A stretch of 43,756 bases of DNA from Desulfuromonas sp. TF (lineage in GTDB: Bacteria; Desulfobacterota; Desulfuromonadia; Desulfuromonadales; ATBO01), in contig NZ_KI421418.1 in NCBI RefSeq assembly GCF_000472285.1, forward strand, positions 348,618 through 392,373, in the 5' to 3' direction. Below are positions 33,033 through 40,450 of this stretch, one piece after another. The notes beneath the pieces are model-generated. The model did no database searches, was not told the origin of the DNA, and saw nothing but the letters and a program-made list of their open reading frames with translations. The position numbers and the translations under genes were made by a program. How positions within the stretch are numbered: position 1 is the stretch's first letter; every line of letters begins with the position of its first letter.

Positions 33033-34150
33033 CACGAACTGCCTTTCAATGCTTCGCCGCTTCTTTTGGGAAGGGTTTTTTCCAGTAGCAGCAAGGCAAA
33101 CCACTTCTGTTCGTCGGTGAAGACACGCCGGGCCCGGAAGCCGAGCATTCCCAAACTTGGCAGAAGGGTCTCGATGCTGAATTTACGGCTGATTTCGGTC
33201 AGGATCTCTTCTCCGGCCTCAATTTTGAAAGAACGCTGCAGGATGGGAAGGTCGATGGTCTGGGACCTCTTGAACCGGGCATGGATTTCGATCTGCTCGA
33301 GCTCGCTGTTGAAGCGGGCCACATGCTCAACCCCTGAGATGTCGATATCGCTTTCCAGTTCCCGATTCATGCGCACGAAGAGGTTGCGGGTAAATTCATC
33401 GCTGATTCCGGCGGCGTCGTTATAGGCCGCTTCCAGAAGTTCCGGATCTTTCAGGAGGTCAACGCCCAGGAGGAAATGGTCCCCTGGATCCAGATGATCA
33501 GCTACCCGGTTGAAAAATTCCATGGATTCCTTCCGGCTCATGTTGCCGATGGTGCTGCCCAGGAAGATGACCATGATGGGAGAGGCGACGTCGAAGACCG
33601 GGAAGGCTTCCTGGTACGTTCCATGGATGCCGATGACCTGAACGCCGGGATGGCGTCGATTGATGTTGCGGATTGCTCCTCGCAGGGCGCTTTCGCTGAC
33701 GTCGATGGGAACGTAACAGAGCGCCGGATTCTGTTTCATGTAAGCCGATAGCAGATAGTCCGTCTTCACCGAATATCCGGAACCGAATTCAACCAGGGTC
33801 GAAGGCCCGGTCATCCTGCTGATCTCGGTGGAGTGACGGGCCAGAATGGATGCTTCGGTGCGGGTGAGATAGTATTCGGGCTGCACAGTGATCTGCTCAT
33901 ACAGCCTGCTTCCGCGTTCATCATAGAGAAATCGGCAGTCGAGTCGGCGTGGCTGACGGTCGAGGCCGGCGGCGACTGAAGAGGCGAAATCCAGGACGGG
34001 GTCAGATCGGTTCGAGCCTGCTTTCAGGAGCACGCTGCGGGTCCTTCTTTCCAGGGCGCTCAGAAATCCCCGGGGCAGTTCGTTCTCCCGGTTTATCAGG
34101 TCGGAGAGCAAGAGTAGACTCCTTTCTCGGGGGAGTTGGAAATTCGTCAT
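33032..34150 (-). CDS. egtD: L-histidine N-alpha-methyltransferase
   Basis: SAM-dependent trimethylation of histidine to hercynine, first step of ergothioneine synthesis. The 372 residues include an N-terminal extension of about 45 aa. Motifs: RLYEQITVQPEYYLTRTEASIL (histidine-binding Tyr region), SAM loop LVEFGSGYSVKTDYLL, PIDVSESAL, MVIFLGSTIGN, GVDLLKD and AYNDAAGISDEFTRNL, then ILTEISRKF, which has the Glu and Ser of the imidazole pocket. The common FN of the substrate loop reads FT here, a change worth testing. Translation is coupled to the downstream fusion gene. No canonical EgtB or EanB is in the window. Confidence 0.9.
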   Translation of the reverse strand: MTNFQLPRERSLLLLSDLINRENELPRGFLSALERRTRSVLLKAGSNRSDPVLDFASSVAAGLDRQPRRLDCRFLYDERGSRLYEQITVQPEYYLTRTEASILARHSTEISRMTGPSTLVEFGSGYSVKTDYLLSAYMKQNPALCYVPIDVSESALRGAIRNINRRHPGVQVIGIHGTYQEAFPVFDVASPIMVIFLGSTIGNMSRKESMEFFNRVADHLDPGDHFLLGVDLLKDPELLEAAYNDAAGISDEFTRNLFVRMNRELESDIDISGVEHVARFNSELEQIEIHARFKRSQTIDLPILQRSFKIEAGEEILTEISRKFSIETLLPSLGMLGFRARRVFTDEQKWFALLLLEKTLPKRSGEALKGSS

Positions 34151-34194
34151 TCTTCTGAATAGGATTGAATATGAATCAGTTTAAGGTCTGACCG

Positions 34195-34226
34195 CCCCAT
34201 GTCAAGCCGGTTCAAGGGACATGGGG
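34195..34226. promoter_or_regulatory. Inverted repeat in the egtD / hydrolase-OsmC divergent region
   Basis: CCCCATGTC and GACATGGGG are a perfect 9-bp inverted repeat with a 14-nt spacer. It lies 45 nt upstream of egtD and may be a regulator site or a hairpin in a leader. Confidence 0.4.
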
Positions 34227-34341
34227 AAGGTGGAAATTCAGTCTCATCAGGGGCTTGTTTTTTTATCAGGGCGAATTGGAATGTTAAGATAGGAACGACT
34301 GGAGAATCAGGAGATTCCGGAAGGCCCAAAGGAGGAAAGAG

Positions 34342-35574
34342 ATGAAACAGAAAAAGATTACCTTCACCAATGCGGAGGGTACGGAGCTTGTCGGTCTTCT
34401 TGATCTGCCGGAGGACGAAAAGCCGGTCGCCTATGCTCTCTTTGCACACTGTTTCACCTGTACCAAGAATCTAGCCGCAGCCGCAAATATCTGCAGAGCG
34501 CTTTCCCGAAGGCGTATTGCCGTCCTGCGGTTTGATTTCACCGGAATCGGGGAAAGCGAAGGGGAGTTCGCGGACACGACTTTTTCAACCAATATCAGCG
34601 ATCTCATCGAAGCCTCGCGCTTTCTGGAGAAGGAGTACGGGGCGCCTCGCATTCTTATCGGTCATTCCCTTGGCGGTACGGCGGCTCTGATGGCGGCTGA
34701 CCGGATTTCTTCGGTATCGGCCATAGCCACCATTGCAGCTCCCTGTCATCCACGGCATATAGGGAGACTGCTGAAGGACTCCCGGGAAGAGATCGAGCGC
34801 TCCGGCAAGGCCACCGTCAGGCTTGCCGGACGGGATTTCACCATTCGCAGGGAGTTCCTGGAGGATCTGGAAAAACAGGACCCCGTGGAGAGAATTGCCC
34901 GTCTCGGAGCGGCGCTTATGGTCATGCACTCGCCTCGAGATCGAATCGTTGGAATCGACAACGCCGCCGACATCTACAGAGCGGCCAGGCACCCGAAGAA
35001 TTTCATCTCCCTCGACCCGGCGGACCACCTTCTTTCGCGCCCGGCGGATTCACGTTATGCCGGCCACATGATCGCCTCCTGGGCCGAACGCTATCTCGAG
35101 GCCGCCGAAGAAACCGAAGCCTTGCCGGAGATGATCGACAACCGGGTGACCTCGCGCACCGGCAGGGAGGGATTCCGCACCGACCTTTTCGCCAACGGCT
35201 TTGCCCTGGTTTCCGACGAACCGGAATCCTATGGGGGCAGCGGGCAGGGACCTTCACCCTACGACCTGCTGCAGGCCGCCCTCGGCGCCTGCACAGGGAT
35301 GACCGTGCAGATGTACGCCCGCCGTAAAGAATGGCCTCTTGAGGAGGCGGTGGTCCGTCTTCGCCATGAAAAAATTCATGCCGATGATTGCGTTCACTGC
35401 GAGGAGAAGGGGCGCAGGATAGACCGATTCGAGCGGGAGCTCGAACTGAAGGGACCCCTGAAAGAGGAGCAGCGCCGGCGCCTGCTCGAGATTGCCGAGA
35501 AATGTCCGGTTCACCGCACCCTGAACTCCGAGGTGCTGATCGAGACCCGGCTGCGGAGGGAGGAAGAAGACTAA
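34342..35574 (+). CDS. Alpha/beta hydrolase-OsmC fusion protein
   Basis: The 410-aa protein joins two redox/stress domains. Alpha/beta hydrolase (about 1-255): HCFTCTKN oxyanion region, nucleophile Ser109 in GHSLGG, DxR acid region SPRDRIVGID and His in PADHLLS. OsmC/Ohr-like domain (about 270-405): Cys317 in LGACTGMTVQMYA and Cys388 in EKCPVHRTL, the pair that reduces organic peroxides, plus CVHC (near 353). Such bifunctional proteins are known as a family; their substrate is not. AAAGGAGG lies 6 nt before the ATG. It is divergent from egtD. Confidence 0.92.
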   Translation: MKQKKITFTNAEGTELVGLLDLPEDEKPVAYALFAHCFTCTKNLAAAANICRALSRRRIAVLRFDFTGIGESEGEFADTTFSTNISDLIEASRFLEKEYGAPRILIGHSLGGTAALMAADRISSVSAIATIAAPCHPRHIGRLLKDSREEIERSGKATVRLAGRDFTIRREFLEDLEKQDPVERIARLGAALMVMHSPRDRIVGIDNAADIYRAARHPKNFISLDPADHLLSRPADSRYAGHMIASWAERYLEAAEETEALPEMIDNRVTSRTGREGFRTDLFANGFALVSDEPESYGGSGQGPSPYDLLQAALGACTGMTVQMYARRKEWPLEEAVVRLRHEKIHADDCVHCEEKGRRIDRFERELELKGPLKEEQRRRLLEIAEKCPVHRTLNSEVLIETRLRREEED

Positions 35575-35594
35575 AAAAACAGAAAGGAAAAAGA

Positions 35595-35700
35595 TATTCT
35601 TTATCCGCAGATTACGCAGATGTCCGCAGATGAAATCAGGATTGACGCTGAGCTTTACAAGGTCCTTAGCGCTAATCTGCGTTCATCTGCGGAAAAATAT
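35595..35700. repeat. Palindromic intergenic repeat
   Basis: TTTATCCGCAGATTACGCAGAT (split: TTTATCCGCAG, ATTACGCAGAT) on the left is inverted against AATCTGCGTTCATCTGCGGA on the right, with an internal CCGCAGATG copy. Repeats of this CCGCAGAT type occur in many genomes between genes. Here it separates two convergent genes and can act as a terminator. Confidence 0.65.
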
Positions 35701-35705
35701 GTTTT

Positions 35706-36179
35706 TTAGAAAATGGCGGCGATCCGTTCGAAGGATTTCTTCAGGCGCGTGGAAACGGTCATCAGCATCCCTTTAAGAAGGCGAACTCCGGACTCGGGGT
35801 GTTCGATGAGGAAACGATCGAAATCCTGCCGATTGAGGATCAGCAGTTCGACTTCATCACAGGCAACGGCGGTCACCACCCGGGGTGAACTGTCGAGGAG
35901 GCAAAGTTCGCCGGCAATCGAGCCTCGGCCATAGATGCCGACGATCATCTGCCGTCCGGCGAATTCGGTGTTCTTCTTGATTTCAAGATTGCCTGAAATG
36001 ATGAACACCATAAAGCCGCATTCCCCTCCTTCCAGCCACAAGGTCTCTTCCGGTTTCAGTTTCCTGCAGTCGAGATAACGGGCCAGAAGTGAAATATCCT
36101 CTTGACGAAGGAAACGGAAGTAGTGGAGGTCCGCCTTCATCCGGGCACAGATCTGTTCGGACGATAAAGTCATTCTCAC
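35706..36179 (-). CDS. Cyclic-nucleotide-binding domain protein
   Basis: A 157-aa protein that is essentially one cNMP-binding beta-roll (about 20-135): LKPEETLWLEGGECGFMVFI, GSIAGELCLLD (phosphate-binding cassette) and PRVVTAVACDEVELLIL. There is no helix-turn-helix, so it is not a DNA-binding Crp. The usual Arg of the phosphate cassette is present in SPRVVT. GTG 36179 overlaps the mlaC stop (GTGA) with GGAG 7 nt upstream; ATG 36173 is the alternative. It is the last gene of the mla operon, so it may tune or sense lipid transport. Confidence 0.85.
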   Translation of the reverse strand: MRMTLSSEQICARMKADLHYFRFLRQEDISLLARYLDCRKLKPEETLWLEGGECGFMVFIISGNLEIKKNTEFAGRQMIVGIYGRGSIAGELCLLDSSPRVVTAVACDEVELLILNRQDFDRFLIEHPESGVRLLKGMLMTVSTRLKKSFERIAAIF

Positions 36180-36799
36180 GGGTCTTCTCCCGCAGTATCC
36201 GAGCCGCTTCTCAGCTCGGTCAGTTTTTCCTCCATTCGCTGCAGAAGGCGATCGATTCCCTCCTTCCGCACGATCTCATCGTAGGTGCTGCGGTAGTTGC
36301 GAACGAGGCTTACGTTTTCAATCACCACATCGTAGACTTTCCATTCTCCATCTTTGCGGATCATGCGATAGATGATGGGGATCTCGGTGCTTTGAGTCAC
36401 CAGCATGGTCTCCACCAAAGCCCGGTCATCTTCGATCCTCTCCTCGCCGTAATCCACCCGTTCATTGGTATATTGCTCGATCTTGCTCACATAAGTCGAT
36501 TTAAGAAGCTCGGAAAACAGGTCGATGAAGCGCCGCTTCTGGGTTTCCGTCGCCCTGCGCCAGTTGACGCCGAGCACCGATTGGGACATGATCCGGAAAT
36601 CGAATCGCGGCCGTATGATCGAAGTCAGGTTCTCCCGCCGGGCGGCAGCGGTGAGAGTTTCGTCCTTGAGAGTTGCAATAACCTGATCGACCGTGGCCTT
36701 TACCTCAGTCCGGGGCGATGCTGCCGGAGAAGACGAGGGAAAGAGGAAAAGAATGGCAATTAAGGCCGGTGTTATGAGTCTGGAAAGGATCATGGTCAT
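36176..36799 (-). CDS. mlaC: MlaC, periplasmic phospholipid-binding protein
   Basis: A 207-aa protein with a signal peptide (about 1-26, SPAA-SP) and a Tol-Tol-Ttg2D/MlaC fold: DQVIATLKDE, RPRFDFRIMSQSVLGVNWR, FIDLFSELLKSTYVSKIEQY, EIPIIYRMIRKDGEWKVYDVVIENVSLVRNYR. It shuttles phospholipids between MlaA at the outer membrane and MlaFEDB at the inner membrane. The start overlaps the mlaA stop (ATGA). A later ATG at 36793 is possible. Confidence 0.93.
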   Translation of the reverse strand: MTMILSRLITPALIAILFLFPSSSPAASPRTEVKATVDQVIATLKDETLTAAARRENLTSIIRPRFDFRIMSQSVLGVNWRRATETQKRRFIDLFSELLKSTYVSKIEQYTNERVDYGEERIEDDRALVETMLVTQSTEIPIIYRMIRKDGEWKVYDVVIENVSLVRNYRSTYDEIVRKEGIDRLLQRMEEKLTELRSGSDTAGEDP

Positions 36800-37548
36800 T
36801 TCTTTATAGCGGCCTCACGCCTCTGGGCGTAGGCATCGCGGATGAAGAGGTAGGGGTCGAGAGCATCCCGCTTGATTCCCTCGTAGGTGTCCTTGTCAAG
36901 GGAAAGGGCATTTTCCTTCTCGACCGCAGTGACGGCGATGCGCTCTTCCGTATCGAACGCATAGGTAAGAGGAGAGAGGAAATAATCGCCGACGCGCCCT
37001 ATGGCGTCCCGGGCGTTGGAAGGTCCGAAGACGGGCAGAACGAGGTATAATCCGGACCCGACTCCGTACCGCCCCAGCGTCTGGCCGAAATCCTCGTCCC
37101 GTCTTACGATACCTCCTTCTTTTTTGGCGATATCGAACAATCCGGCGACGCCGAAGGTGCTGTTGAATATAAACCGCGCCAATTCGTCGCTGGCATCGTC
37201 AAATTGCAGCTGCAGCACATTGTTGAGGAAGCGAAGCGGAGCGGAAAGGTTGTCGAAGAAATTGTCGGCTGAAACGCGGACCCTTTCGGGCACAACCCGC
37301 AAGCCTTTGGCCACCGGTTTGAACAGGTAAAAATAAAGCTTGTCATTAAACCAGAAGACGGCGCGATTGATCGGCTCGATCGGATCATGAACGGTCAGCG
37401 GAGGCTCTTCGTCGAAGAATGCGAGATCGTCCTCGAAAAATTCTTCATCCGCCGTCGATTCGCCGCCGATGACGGGAGGCTCTTCGGCGACCGAATTGAA
37501 GTGCGGATACAGCAAAAGGAGCAGCAGAAAAGCAATGATCGCTCTCAT
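36796..37548 (-). CDS. mlaA: MlaA/VacJ outer-membrane lipid-transport protein
   Basis: A 250-aa VacJ-family protein: DPIEPINRAVFWFNDKLYFY, FKPVAKGLRVVPERVR, FFDNLSAPLRFLNNVLQ, FNSTFGVAGLFDIAKKEG, DEDFGQTLGRYGVGSGLYLV and FGPSNARDAIGRVGD. E. coli MlaA is a lipoprotein; here the signal region MRAIIAFLLLLLLYPHFNSVAEE has no Cys, so it is probably a soluble or uncleaved form. It normally works with MlaC, which overlaps it here. Confidence 0.93.
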   Translation of the reverse strand: MRAIIAFLLLLLLYPHFNSVAEEPPVIGGESTADEEFFEDDLAFFDEEPPLTVHDPIEPINRAVFWFNDKLYFYLFKPVAKGLRVVPERVRVSADNFFDNLSAPLRFLNNVLQLQFDDASDELARFIFNSTFGVAGLFDIAKKEGGIVRRDEDFGQTLGRYGVGSGLYLVLPVFGPSNARDAIGRVGDYFLSPLTYAFDTEERIAVTAVEKENALSLDKDTYEGIKRDALDPYLFIRDAYAQRREAAIKK

Positions 37549-37587
37549 TCAGGTTCCTTTTATTCTTGATGGTTTCCCAAAAAATCC

Positions 37588-37622
37588 TTTTTCCTCACAG
37601 AGGACATAGAGAACGCAGAGGT
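37588..37622. repeat. Dispersed-type intergenic repeat inside the mla operon
   Basis: CACAGAGGACATAGAGAACGCAGAGG lies in the 118-nt gap between mlaD and mlaA. The CACAGAG/GCAGAG repeat type is widely found in intergenic DNA. Only one arm is present. Confidence 0.45.
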
Positions 37623-37666
37623 AAGTTGTTAATTTCAAATTACTTTCACCGTGACCTCGAATTTAT

Positions 37667-38113
37667 TCATTCTTTCTCGAAAATGTACTTCCCAAGCAGC
37701 TCTTCCAGGTTGATGGCGGATTCCGTCTCCTGGATTTTTCCCCCTGCGCTGAGAAAATCGGGAGCGCCTCCGGGCGAGATGCTGACGTAGCGGTCGCCAA
37801 TGATGCCCGCGGTGCGGATGGAGGCGATACTGTCCTCGCTGATTTTCACTCCTTCTCTGATGGACATGAATACCTCGGCCTCGTAATACTCCTGATTCAG
37901 GTTGATGTCCGAGACTTCTCCCACGGGGACCCCCGCTATTTCGACGACGGCCCCTTCCCTGAGTCCGGAAATGGAGCCGAAGTTCGCCGAGACCTGATAT
38001 GTTCCGGGACCCAAGAAGGAAACATCCCCCAACCTGACCGAAATCCAGGCGAAACAGAGAAACCCCAGTACCAGAAAGATACCGACGCCGGTTTCGAGGT
38101 TGAATCTTCTCAT
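37667..38113 (-). CDS. mlaD: MlaD, MCE-domain lipid-transport protein
   Basis: A 148-aa protein with an N-terminal transmembrane helix (GIFLVLGFLCFAWISVRLG) and one MCE domain: VSANFGSISGLREGAVVEIAG, GEVSDINL, IASIRTAGIIGDRYVSISPGG. MlaD hexamers bind lipid above MlaE. The C-terminal tail NLEELLGKYIFEKE may contact MlaC. The start overlaps the mlaF stop (ATGA). Confidence 0.94.
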   Translation of the reverse strand: MRRFNLETGVGIFLVLGFLCFAWISVRLGDVSFLGPGTYQVSANFGSISGLREGAVVEIAGVPVGEVSDINLNQEYYEAEVFMSIREGVKISEDSIASIRTAGIIGDRYVSISPGGAPDFLSAGGKIQETESAINLEELLGKYIFEKE

Positions 38114-38898
38114 AGGGTATATTCCTCCCGTTCACTCTTGTAGATCGGCCCCATGGTTTCCTCGACGTAATCGCGTATGATCGGATTATCCGAGATCTGG
38201 AAGGCTTCCGGCGTAAGACAATCCTGAATCACCCCCTCGGCCAGCATCGCCACATAATCGGCCAGCTTGAGGATCTTCGGCACGTCATGGCTGACGATGA
38301 CCGCCGTGTAATTGAGTCTGGTCTGGGTTTCGTAAAAGAGGCGGTAGATCTCGTTCGCCTTGTTGACGTCGAGACCGGTGGTCGGTTCGTCGAAAAATAT
38401 AACCTTCGGATTGAGCACCAGGGCCCGGGCCAGGCCGGCACGCTTGCGCATTCCTCCGCTGAGCTGGGCCGGATACTTGTCTTCGGCTCCCTCGAGATCC
38501 ATAAGCGCCAGCTTTTCCATCACCTTGGTGCGGATCTCTTCTTCCGCCATGGAGCTGCGCTCGCGCAACGGCAAAGCGACGTTGTCGTAGACGGTCAGGG
38601 AGTCGAAGAGTGCTGCATTCTGAAAGAGAACCCCGAAATTCATACGGATTTTCTTCAATTCCTTCCTGGTGATTTTCGCCAGATCCCGGCCGAAGACCAG
38701 AACCTGACCCTGGTCCGGGCGGATAAGTCCCAGCATATGTTTGAGAATCAAGCTCTTGCCCGTGCCGCTGGCCCCGACGATGACCGTTGTTCTGCCCTCC
38801 CGCACCTCGAGGTTGATGCGCCGCAGGACCTGTTGGCGGCCGAACGATTTTTCCACCTCGATCAACTGGATGGCTATCTGCTCATCCTTCTGACTCAT
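38110..38898 (-). CDS. mlaF: MlaF, ABC ATPase of the lipid transporter
   Basis: A 262-aa ATPase: Walker A GASGTGKSLI, Q-loop VLFQNAALFDSL, signature LSGGMRKRAG, Walker B VIFFDEPTTGLD, and H-loop VIVSHDVPK. It powers the MlaE permease. ATG 38898 has GAGG 10 nt upstream; a TTG 18 nt earlier is rejected. Confidence 0.95.
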   Translation of the reverse strand: MSQKDEQIAIQLIEVEKSFGRQQVLRRINLEVREGRTTVIVGASGTGKSLILKHMLGLIRPDQGQVLVFGRDLAKITRKELKKIRMNFGVLFQNAALFDSLTVYDNVALPLRERSSMAEEEIRTKVMEKLALMDLEGAEDKYPAQLSGGMRKRAGLARALVLNPKVIFFDEPTTGLDVNKANEIYRLFYETQTRLNYTAVIVSHDVPKILKLADYVAMLAEGVIQDCLTPEAFQISDNPIIRDYVEETMGPIYKSEREEYTL

Positions 38899-39036
38899 AG
38901 TATCCGAACCTCGCAACGATTCATGTTCAAAACATCGTGTTAGGAGGCTGTCGGACTATCCATGAGCCGGCTGCAAATTCGGCTGCTTGGCCCATATTTC
39001 AACTCCTTTTCGGCCCATAGCTATGGCTATGAGCTC
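38899..39036. repeat. Gap between mlaE and mlaF with a possible palindromic repeat element
   Basis: No gene. It contains GGCTGTCGGACTATCC, GCCGGCTGCAAATTCGGCTGC and the hairpin CATAGC-TATG-GCTATG. Sequences with these signatures resemble dispersed palindromic repeats of related genomes, though this is from memory of the type only. The element lies directly downstream of the altered mlaE end. Confidence 0.4.
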
Positions 39037-39798
39037 TCATACATCGTTTATCAGAGCATGATGGCGCTGATCAGGTAATCCCAATCCACCGGATTTTTCC
39101 AGGTGCAGGTAATAGCCCTTTGCTGCGGGGATCCAGACGATCAGAAGGGCGAAGACGAAGGACTTGACGAGTCCCATTTCGATATCCGCCCATTCCACGC
39201 TTCGATACATCCCCTGGAAATAGGTTCCCTCGTTGATGCCGAGCAGCACGACTCCGACAAGGTACCCTCCAAGGATGCCCATTAAGTCGAAAATAAACGT
39301 CAGAAGGGGGACTGAAATGATCCCCGCCACGTATTTTGGCGCCAGCAGAAATTTGTAGGGATCGATGGCCATGCACTCCAGGGCGTCGATCTGCTCCGAG
39401 TTGCGCATGATACCCACTTCGGCGCAGATGGCCGACCCGGCTCGGCCGATAACCATGAGTGCTGCAATGACGGGTCCGAGTTCACGGACCAGACTCAAAG
39501 CTACGGCTGAACCGAGAAGTCCTTCGGAGCTGAACTTGCGAAGGGTATAGTATCCTTGCAGTCCAAGAACCATTCCGGTGAAAGCACCGGTGAAAAGAAT
39601 AACGAAGACCGAACGAGAGCCGATAAAGTGGATCTGTCGGATTACCGCGTCTATCTTATACGGCGGCCGGACCACGCTCCACAGGCAGACCAGCAGGAAA
39701 ATCCCCATGCGGCCGATTCGCTCGAGGGTTTCGAGGCAGTAGTCGCCAATGATTTCAAACATTCTCAGCATTTTGAAAGCATATCCTAGCGGACGCAT
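39037..39798 (-). CDS. mlaE: MlaE permease with an altered C-terminus
   Basis: The 253-aa inner-membrane permease has LTGAFTGMVLGLQGYYTLRKF, RELGPVIAALMVIGRAGSAI, EVGIMRNSEQIDALECMAIDP and FDLMGILGGYLVGVVLLGIN, all MlaE/DUF140 hallmarks. The usual tail GAEGVGRATT...DYFLTxxxF is missing: after KGYYLHLEKSGG the frame reads LGLPDQRHHALINDV. In the next frame the codons 39080-39051 give WDYLISAIML-stop, which looks like the normal end. ATG 39798 has GGAG 5 nt upstream; GTG 39825 lacks an SD. It may be non-functional, or a sequencing gap; it heads the operon. Confidence 0.85.
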   Translation of the reverse strand: MRPLGYAFKMLRMFEIIGDYCLETLERIGRMGIFLLVCLWSVVRPPYKIDAVIRQIHFIGSRSVFVILFTGAFTGMVLGLQGYYTLRKFSSEGLLGSAVALSLVRELGPVIAALMVIGRAGSAICAEVGIMRNSEQIDALECMAIDPYKFLLAPKYVAGIISVPLLTFIFDLMGILGGYLVGVVLLGINEGTYFQGMYRSVEWADIEMGLVKSFVFALLIVWIPAAKGYYLHLEKSGGLGLPDQRHHALINDV

Positions 39799-39933
39799 CC
39801 TCACTCCAATGTCGGCATTAACCACACCCTGGAGGGAAAAGTCCGCTCAGCCGAGGAGAAAATCAGATAGGCACCCGTGTCTCTCCAGCTTCAGTCGGGC
39901 ACCTTTTTTGTGATGAAAGAGGAGACGATGGAA

Positions 39934-40155
39934 ATGAGAATTGACGATGTTTTGGAAAGAGCATTACTTGAAAACCGTATCAGCAGGCAGGAATGGGAAT
40001 CGATAATCGATATTGCAACCATTGAATATGAAACCATCCTTTCGGTGGAGAAAGACAGCCTGATGCGGCTCGTGACATTGCTGGAAGGCGGCGTGGTGCA
40101 GGTGGAAGGCGTTCCTCAGGCGGAGATTCTGCGGCGGCTGTCGGTTTTCGTCTGA
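39934..40155 (+). CDS. Small conserved-looking protein, 73 aa
   Basis: Not recognised. The product is mainly helical and acidic (IDDVLERALLENRISRQEW, IIDIATIEYETIL) and ends in VVQVEGVPQAEILRRLSVFV. GAGGAG (39919-39924) is 9 nt before ATG 39934; ATG 39928 is only 3 nt from it and ATG 39913 precedes it. It is divergent from mlaE. The sequence shows no membrane segment or known motif. Confidence 0.55.
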   Translation: MRIDDVLERALLENRISRQEWESIIDIATIEYETILSVEKDSLMRLVTLLEGGVVQVEGVPQAEILRRLSVFV

Positions 40156-40257
40156 CACGGAATTTCTTCGCCGGCGGCTTTATGAAGGCAGAGACCGCAT
40201 CTCGGATTCCGATTTCATCCGATCTGTTTCCCAGCCGCTGTTTTCTCTATTTTGTCC

Positions 40258-40287
40258 TTGACACCCTGATATCGGATTTGGTATCAA
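40258..40287 (+). promoter_or_regulatory. Promoter of tRNA-Cys
   Basis: TTGACA (40258-40263) and TATCAA (40282-40287) with an 18-nt spacer lie about 36 nt before the tRNA 5' end. Confidence 0.55.
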
Positions 40288-40322
40288 TACCGAGCTTTTT
40301 CGGCACCCTGTCGTGTCGTAAC

Positions 40323-40396
<74 letters not shown>

Positions 40397-40405
40397 TTCA
40401 CCTGC

Positions 40406-40433
40406 AAGCCAGCCTCCCGGGGCTGGCTTTTTT
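40406..40433 (+). terminator. Terminator after tRNA-Cys
   Basis: AAGCCAGCC pairs with GGCTGGCTT around a 6-nt loop, followed by a T-run that ends 17 nt before the ATG of the next gene. Confidence 0.9.
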
Positions 40434-40450
40434 CATTTCATTCGATCGAC

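Noticed and set aside
31725-33425. 566-aa plus-strand frame over the fusion enzyme and egtD
   Set aside because: It is the antisense shadow of two clear genes in GC-rich DNA, without any recognisable domain.
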